Of a DNA stretch of 64,000 nucleotides, positions 60,757 through 64,000 are shown in pieces. The position numbers and the translations under genes were made by a program. Origin of the DNA: Chloroflexota bacterium (GTDB lineage Bacteria > Chloroflexota > Anaerolineae > Aggregatilineales > UBA2796); the NCBI GenBank assembly GCA_021325095.1, contig JAJPHV010000079.1, positions 20,351 through 84,350 of the forward strand. The letters run 5' to 3'. The first letter of the stretch is position 1, and every line of letters begins with the position of its first letter. A model generated the notes under the pieces. The model made no database searches. It saw only the letters and a program-made list of their open reading frames with translations, and was not told the DNA's origin.

Positions 60757-62760
60757 ATGGAGTCGGCTGAAGCCGACTCCGTTGATTCAGCGCGGCGGTT
60801 AAACGCTGGACGGTTGGCTGCGCCGATCCTGCTCTTTGGGACGGCGCTCTTGCTTTACCTCAGCTTTCAATCGATCTCGCTGGACGACTTCGACTCGGTG
60901 AGCTTTGCCCTGGCGCTCGATCACTTCGACATCGCGTTGCAGCAGCCGCACCCACCGGGCTTTCCGGTCTATGTGGTAGCAGGGCGAGTCGTGCGTCTGT
61001 TCATCGGCGATCCGCGCGCGGCACTGACGTTCCTGAGCGCGATCAGTGGCGCGGCAGCGGTTCTGGCGCTATCGTGGCTGGGTATGGAAGTCGGACAACC
61101 ACGCGCCGGGCTGATCGCGGCATTGTGGCTGATGCTGCTCCCGGTATTCTGGCTGACCAGCACGATGGCCTTGAGCGACGTGCCGGGGTTGGTGCTGGTG
61201 CTGCTGGCCGTCATGTGTTTGTGGAAAGGGCGGCGTGCGGGCCGCTGGTTGGCGGTTGGCAGCGTATTGGCCGGGTTGGCCCTGGGACTGCGCCCGCAGA
61301 ACGCTGTTCCGGTGGCTCTGTTCGGCATTGATGCAATCCTCGTGGTGCTTCGCGTGACCAGGGGGGCCGCCTGGCGCTCTATTGGTGCAGTATTGCTGGT
61401 CGGCCTGTTGGCGCTGCTGCTCTGGCTGATCCCGACAGCCAATGCTTCCGGCGGCTGGGCTGCCTATCAAGCCCTGGTCAGCGCACACAGCCGCCACGTC
61501 CTGGGAATCGATTCGCTCTTTGGGCGCCCCGTTGACGGCACGGCGCTGGCCGCCCGCTTCAGCGCTTTCTGGCGCGGCACGATGGCCTTGTTCGGCAGCA
61601 CGCCCGATCAGCCCGGATTAGCCTTGCTGGCGCTGACAATCATTGGGGTTGGGCTGGTCAGGGTTGGCTGGCGCAGCCCGCTGGCGCGCCTGTGCTGGCT
61701 GTGGCTGCTGCTCACGGCGATCCAGGTATTCTTGCTGGAATCGCTTGAACGTCCTCGCCTGTATTTGCCCATTGTGCCGCCGCTGCTGCTGCTATCGGCG
61801 CTGGGCTGGACGAAGGAACCTCACCTCCTGCCCCCCACTCCGCAAGCAGAGAGGAGGAAGCGAGTATACCGCTCAACGCCCCTCTCCAGTTGGAGAGGGG
61901 TCTGGGGTGAGGTTAACCGGGTTATCCCTCTCCTTCTACCCATTGCCTTTTTATTAACCGCGCTGCCGCTGGCGGCCACATTGAGCCATGAACCGACGCC
62001 GCCAGTGCAGGCCACACAGTACGTCGCGGCGCACTACCCCGCCAACCAGACCGTGATCGTGTCGCTCGGATCGTTCCGCGCCGCACAGATCGGCCTTCCC
62101 GGTTTTCCGCAGCTTTACCTGGGCCAGTTCGATGCACCCACCTCGAAAGCCAGCATCGCAGCCCGCCAGCCGACCTACCTGATCATGCTGGATCGGGATG
62201 ACATCTGGCCGCAAGCCTACGCGGCCCTGACCGAGGGCGGCGCATACGTCCCAGTCGAGGATCATGTTTTCAGCCGCGATCCGCGTGTCTTTCCGCAGCA
62301 TAGCTTAGTCCGAATGCAGGTCTTGACGCCGCTGCGTCTGCTCTCGCCTGCCCAACTCGCCCCGCCTGCGTCCGGCGAAATCCGCGCTGGAGACGAGGCC
62401 AATGGTCGATATTTCGGGGAAGGCTGGTATCGCACCGAAGAGATAGCCGGTTCGATGGCGCGTTGGGCGCAGCAAACCGCCGCGATCCGCGTCGCCCTGC
62501 CGCCAGTCGATACGACGCTGACCCTGGAAGCCGCGCCCTATCCCGCCGATCAGGCCGTCTCGATCTCGGTCAACGGTCAACTTATTGGGGCGCTGGCGCT
62601 GCGCGGCCCGTGGGAGCCGGTCAAGCTCTCCATCCCCGCTTTGGCGCTGGCGGGCCGCCCGATCAGCACGATCACACTAACCCATACACACGTTCAGACC
62701 CCGCCGGGCAGTGATCGCGTACTGGCTGCTGCCTACCGCGTGATCCGTTTTACGCACTGA
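60757..62760 (+). CDS. Large polytopic membrane protein, GT-C/DUF2723-like glycosyltransferase
   Basis: This 667-residue protein has about ten to twelve N-terminal helices and a C-terminal soluble beta domain. SISLDDFDSVSFALALDHFD has the acidic first-loop pair of GT-C enzymes, and QQPHPPGFPVYVVAGRVVRL resembles DUF2723/ArnT-like transferases using polyprenyl-phosphate sugars. GLRPQNAVPVALFG is another conserved helix end. The C-terminus (about 520-667) looks like a carbohydrate-binding beta sandwich. ATG at 60757 has GAGAGAG before it; GTG at 60703 is an alternative. A dispersed palindrome lies in frame at 61817-61914 between helix 10 and the tail, encoding a charged insert (PPTPQAERRKRVYRS). 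Confidence 0.7.
   Translation: MESAEADSVDSARRLNAGRLAAPILLFGTALLLYLSFQSISLDDFDSVSFALALDHFDIALQQPHPPGFPVYVVAGRVVRLFIGDPRAALTFLSAISGAAAVLALSWLGMEVGQPRAGLIAALWLMLLPVFWLTSTMALSDVPGLVLVLLAVMCLWKGRRAGRWLAVGSVLAGLALGLRPQNAVPVALFGIDAILVVLRVTRGAAWRSIGAVLLVGLLALLLWLIPTANASGGWAAYQALVSAHSRHVLGIDSLFGRPVDGTALAARFSAFWRGTMALFGSTPDQPGLALLALTIIGVGLVRVGWRSPLARLCWLWLLLTAIQVFLLESLERPRLYLPIVPPLLLLSALGWTKEPHLLPPTPQAERRKRVYRSTPLSSWRGVWGEVNRVIPLLLPIAFLLTALPLAATLSHEPTPPVQATQYVAAHYPANQTVIVSLGSFRAAQIGLPGFPQLYLGQFDAPTSKASIAARQPTYLIMLDRDDIWPQAYAALTEGGAYVPVEDHVFSRDPRVFPQHSLVRMQVLTPLRLLSPAQLAPPASGEIRAGDEANGRYFGEGWYRTEEIAGSMARWAQQTAAIRVALPPVDTTLTLEAAPYPADQAVSISVNGQLIGALALRGPWEPVKLSIPALALAGRPISTITLTHTHVQTPPGSDRVLAAAYRVIRFTH
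60759..60780. repeat. REP-like palindrome overlapping the start codon
   Basis: GGAGTCGGC-TGAA-GCCGACTCC is a perfect nine-pair hairpin. It begins at the last base of the proposed ATG at 60757, so in mRNA it would sit right at the translation start and could reduce initiation. Confidence 0.7.
61817..61914. repeat. Dispersed palindrome inserted in frame in a coding region
   Basis: AACCTCACC at the left end is exactly complementary to GGTGAGGTT at the right end, and the right half carries CCCCTCTCC-AGTT-GGAGAGGGG. It belongs to the same family as the 53743 copy but is longer (98 bases) and asymmetric inside. The host reading frame continues through it without a stop. Confidence 0.8.
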
Positions 62761-62769
62761 ATCTGGATT

Positions 62770-62787
62770 TTACAAACAGGTTACAAA
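62770..62787 (+). promoter_or_regulatory. Direct repeat with 11-base period (response-regulator-like site)
   Basis: TTACAAA-cagg-TTACAAA starts at 62770 and 62781, one helical turn apart, as for OmpR-family sites. It lies 78 bases before the candidate Arg/Trp peptide. Possible -10 boxes (TAAAGT, TATTAC) follow near 62818-62828. Confidence 0.4.
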
Positions 62788-62864
62788 TGCTCCACAGCTT
62801 TTTCATGGATCAGGTCTAAAGTTATTACTGAAAGCATGGAGCCAACAGCGTGGGGGAACGCACT

Positions 62865-62945
62865 ATGTTCTGGGGATGGCGTCGGCGCCGAATTCGGCGG
62901 GCAGTCCGCGCCAGATGGCGATTCTGGCGGTGGTTCGGCTTTTAG
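62865..62945 (+). CDS. Candidate 26-residue Arg/Trp-rich peptide
   Basis: ATG at 62865 has GGGGGA seven bases before it, the same ribosome site as the genes at 55969 and 58465. The peptide starts MFWGWRRRRIRR and ends RFWRWFGF, followed by TAG. It has ten Arg, five Trp, four Phe and no acidic residue, a composition seen in membrane-active cationic peptides. It is followed 28 bases later by a clean ten-pair hairpin (62974-63005). Function is unknown; it could equally be a leader peptide or a chance frame, though the ribosome site, upstream repeat and downstream hairpin together favour a gene. Confidence 0.4.
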   Translation: MFWGWRRRRIRRAVRARWRFWRWFGF

Positions 62946-62973
62946 GACAGCTTATTTCGCGGTGATTGCGCGT

Positions 62974-63005
62974 AGTCCCCTGGTTTCGAGAGAGGCCAGG
63001 GGACT
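62974..63005 (+). terminator. Hairpin terminator candidate
   Basis: AGTCCCCTGG and CCAGGGGACT pair perfectly around a 12-base loop, followed by TTAATT on the plus strand. It ends transcripts from the peptide or glycosyltransferase gene and sits just beyond the convergent coaX stop codon. Confidence 0.6.
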
Positions 63006-63009
63006 TTAA

Positions 63010-63807
63010 TTACTGCGGATCTGGCACATTCAGTTCATGAATGATCCGCATCCCATCCAGGGTCAGGAAGGGCGCAATCTCCTGGATGACGCTGGTGTGT
63101 TCACGGAACAGCGGTGCAAGCCCACCCGTCGCAATGATCTTTGCGTCTGCCCCGTCAGGCATGGCGGCGCGCAGCCTCGCCACCAACCCCTCCACCAGCC
63201 CGACGTAGCCCCAGAACAGGCCGCTCTGGATAGCGTGTGACGTGTTGCGCCCGACGGGACAGGGCGGCGGCTTTAGCTCCACTTTGTAAAGCTGCGCCGT
63301 GTGCCCAACCAGCGCGTCCATTGCGATCCCGATGCCCGGCGCGATGCTCCCGCCCGTGTAGTTTCCCTCGCGCGAGATCACGTCGAAGGTGGTGGCCGTC
63401 CCAAAGTCGATGACGATGGCCGGGCCGCCGTACAGCTTGTGCACCGCCGCCGCATTGACGATGCGGTCTGCGCCCACCTGATCAGGATAGTCCACGTCGA
63501 TCTTGATGCCTGTCCGCACCTGGGAGGTTACGACCAGCGGCTTGACGCCGATGTAGCGTGTCGAGAGTTCCTCGAAGGCCGAGGTCAGCGGGGGAACCAC
63601 GCTGGCGATCACGACGCTCTGGATGGCGCGGAAATCCAGGTGGCCGTCGCCCAGGAAGGCGCGCAGCAGCGCCGCATATTCGTCCGCCATTTTGTCGTGA
63701 ACGGTGCGTGCCCGCCAGTTGAAACGCCAGCTATTCTCCCGCCACAGGCCCATGTGGATGTTGGTGTTGCCGATATCGACTGCGAGTAAATCGGAATGTT
63801 CCGCCAT
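63010..63807 (-). CDS. coaX: Type III pantothenate kinase
   Basis: This 265-residue ASKHA-fold enzyme phosphorylates pantothenate, the first step to CoA. LLAVDIGNTNIHMGLW is the CoaX phosphate loop with the catalytic Asp. VIASVVPPLTSAF, DYPDQVGADRIVNAAAVH (substrate-binding GADR) and VIDFGTATTFDVI follow, then GGSIAPGIGIAMDAL and the late IATGGLAPLF. The ATG at 63807 gives the normal start; the frame continues to 63900 through a palindrome and is not believed. It would supply CoA used elsewhere, but no tie to the CoA-binding kinase is implied. Confidence 0.95.
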   Translation of the reverse strand: MAEHSDLLAVDIGNTNIHMGLWRENSWRFNWRARTVHDKMADEYAALLRAFLGDGHLDFRAIQSVVIASVVPPLTSAFEELSTRYIGVKPLVVTSQVRTGIKIDVDYPDQVGADRIVNAAAVHKLYGGPAIVIDFGTATTFDVISREGNYTGGSIAPGIGIAMDALVGHTAQLYKVELKPPPCPVGRNTSHAIQSGLFWGYVGLVEGLVARLRAAMPDGADAKIIATGGLAPLFREHTSVIQEIAPFLTLDGMRIIHELNVPDPQ

Positions 63808-63825
63808 AGAATTCGGCGCAGGGGA

Positions 63826-63845
63826 CACCGGGCTAAAGCCCGGTG
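63826..63845. repeat. REP-like palindrome near an IS200/IS605 start
   Basis: CACCGGGCT-AA-AGCCCGGTG is a perfect nine-pair hairpin with the same GGGCT core as those at 60635-60780. It lies between coaX and the transposase gene, 75 bases before the latter. Confidence 0.75.
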
Positions 63846-63884
63846 AGGAATGCGCCCCGTCTCCTTTGTCTTGACAACGAATAC

Positions 63885-63913
63885 TTGCACAAACGAACAA
63901 CGTGTGATATAAT
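63885..63913 (+). promoter_or_regulatory. Promoter of the tnpA-like gene
   Basis: TTGCAC, a 17-base spacer and TATAAT. The start point (about 63920) coincides with the proposed ATG, and no ribosome site is present, so the message may be leaderless. Confidence 0.7.
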
Positions 63914-63919
63914 TCGCTT

Positions 63920-64000
63920 ATGATGACTGAACAAACAAGGCACGCGCACTACAACATCAACGACCACCTGGTGTGGTGTCCGAAATTTCGCCGTCCAGTG
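63920..64000 (+). mobile_element. tnpA: IS200/IS605-family transposase TnpA, N-terminal part (cut by window edge)
   Basis: From ATG at 63920 the 27 visible codons read MMTEQTRHAHYNINDHLVW, then CPKFRRPV. This matches the strongly conserved start of IS200/IS605 Y1 transposases (H-Y-N-I-x-x-H-L-V-W-C-P-K-x-R-R-P-V). The HUH motif and catalytic Tyr are beyond the edge. These elements move as single strands, using subterminal hairpins and short target sequences. The palindrome at 63826-63845 could be a left-end hairpin or an unrelated repeat. Whether a tnpB follows cannot be seen. Confidence 0.85.

Noticed and set aside
60630..63845. CRISPR-like array suggested by repeated palindromes
   Set aside because: Copies are irregularly spaced, differ in sequence outside the GGGCT core and have no uniform spacers or cas genes.

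Overview
The window reads as chromosome of a Chloroflexota bacterium, most like the Anaerolineae side of the phylum. This is inference. It rests on GC-rich coding sequence, lysine biosynthesis through alpha-aminoadipate with LysW-type enzymes, PAS/GAF-style sensor kinases, a zinc-ribbon/cyclase/AAA/TPR giant protein, and a family of dispersed palindromes beginning CCTCACC and ending GGTGAGG. I ran no database search; all family names come from motifs read in the translations.

Layout. 1-6.5 kb: a glycosyltransferase cut by the left edge, threonine synthase, carbamate kinase, a transposase scrap, an MFS carrier, an HtrA protease and a glutaminyl cyclotransferase. 6.9-11.2 kb: a three-gene two-component cluster. 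11.2-13.7 kb: a glycine-zipper stress protein and a secreted SH3/beta-propeller protein. 13.9-22.05 kb: one minus-strand lysine operon (lysZ, lysJ, GNAT, homocitrate synthase, a small HisKA-like protein, lysT, a HicB-like ORF, lysU, homoisocitrate dehydrogenase, lysK), divergent from tRNA-Glu(CTC). 22.3-23.3 kb: decayed insertion sequences. 23.3-30.7 kb: mutS2, moxR-DUF58, nucleoside hydrolase, M20 peptidase. 30.8-33.3 kb: a molybdenum cluster (mobA, a PadR regulator, and a ModA fused to a sulfite-oxidase-like domain). 33.4-38.9 kb: a cNMP-binding histidine kinase fused to a CoA-binding domain, convergent with an adenylate cyclase/AAA/TPR protein.

39.1-42.1 kb: a compact flavin electron-transfer operon (RnfD/NqrB-like membrane domain fused to a flavodoxin-reductase-type domain, ApbE, FMN-binding protein). 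42.1-52.5 kb: carbohydrate genes (BadF-type kinase, broken SIS gene, neutral-ceramidase-like protein, GH4 enzyme, alpha/beta hydrolase, peptide-type ABC importer without ATPases, ChbG-type deacetylase). 52.5-64 kb: cupin epimerase, lipA, lgt, a kinase lacking the usual histidine, an EamA exporter, a tandem NYN-domain protein, a large membrane glycosyltransferase, a candidate Arg/Trp-rich peptide, coaX, and the start of an IS200/IS605 transposase.

The signals I consider most interesting are these. (1) The htrA promoter and the flavin-operon promoter carry the same four-half-site operator with identical spacing to the -10 box, which looks like an undescribed OmpR/PhoB-type regulon. (2) There are unusual fusions: cNMP-kinase-CoA and ModA-Moco-like. 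(3) A tandem NYN protein and two histidine-less HisKA-like proteins occur, one of the latter inside the lysine operon. (4) A dispersed palindrome is carried in frame inside a membrane protein gene. (5) Short ORFs with strong ribosome sites are present, including a 26-residue peptide with ten arginines and five tryptophans.
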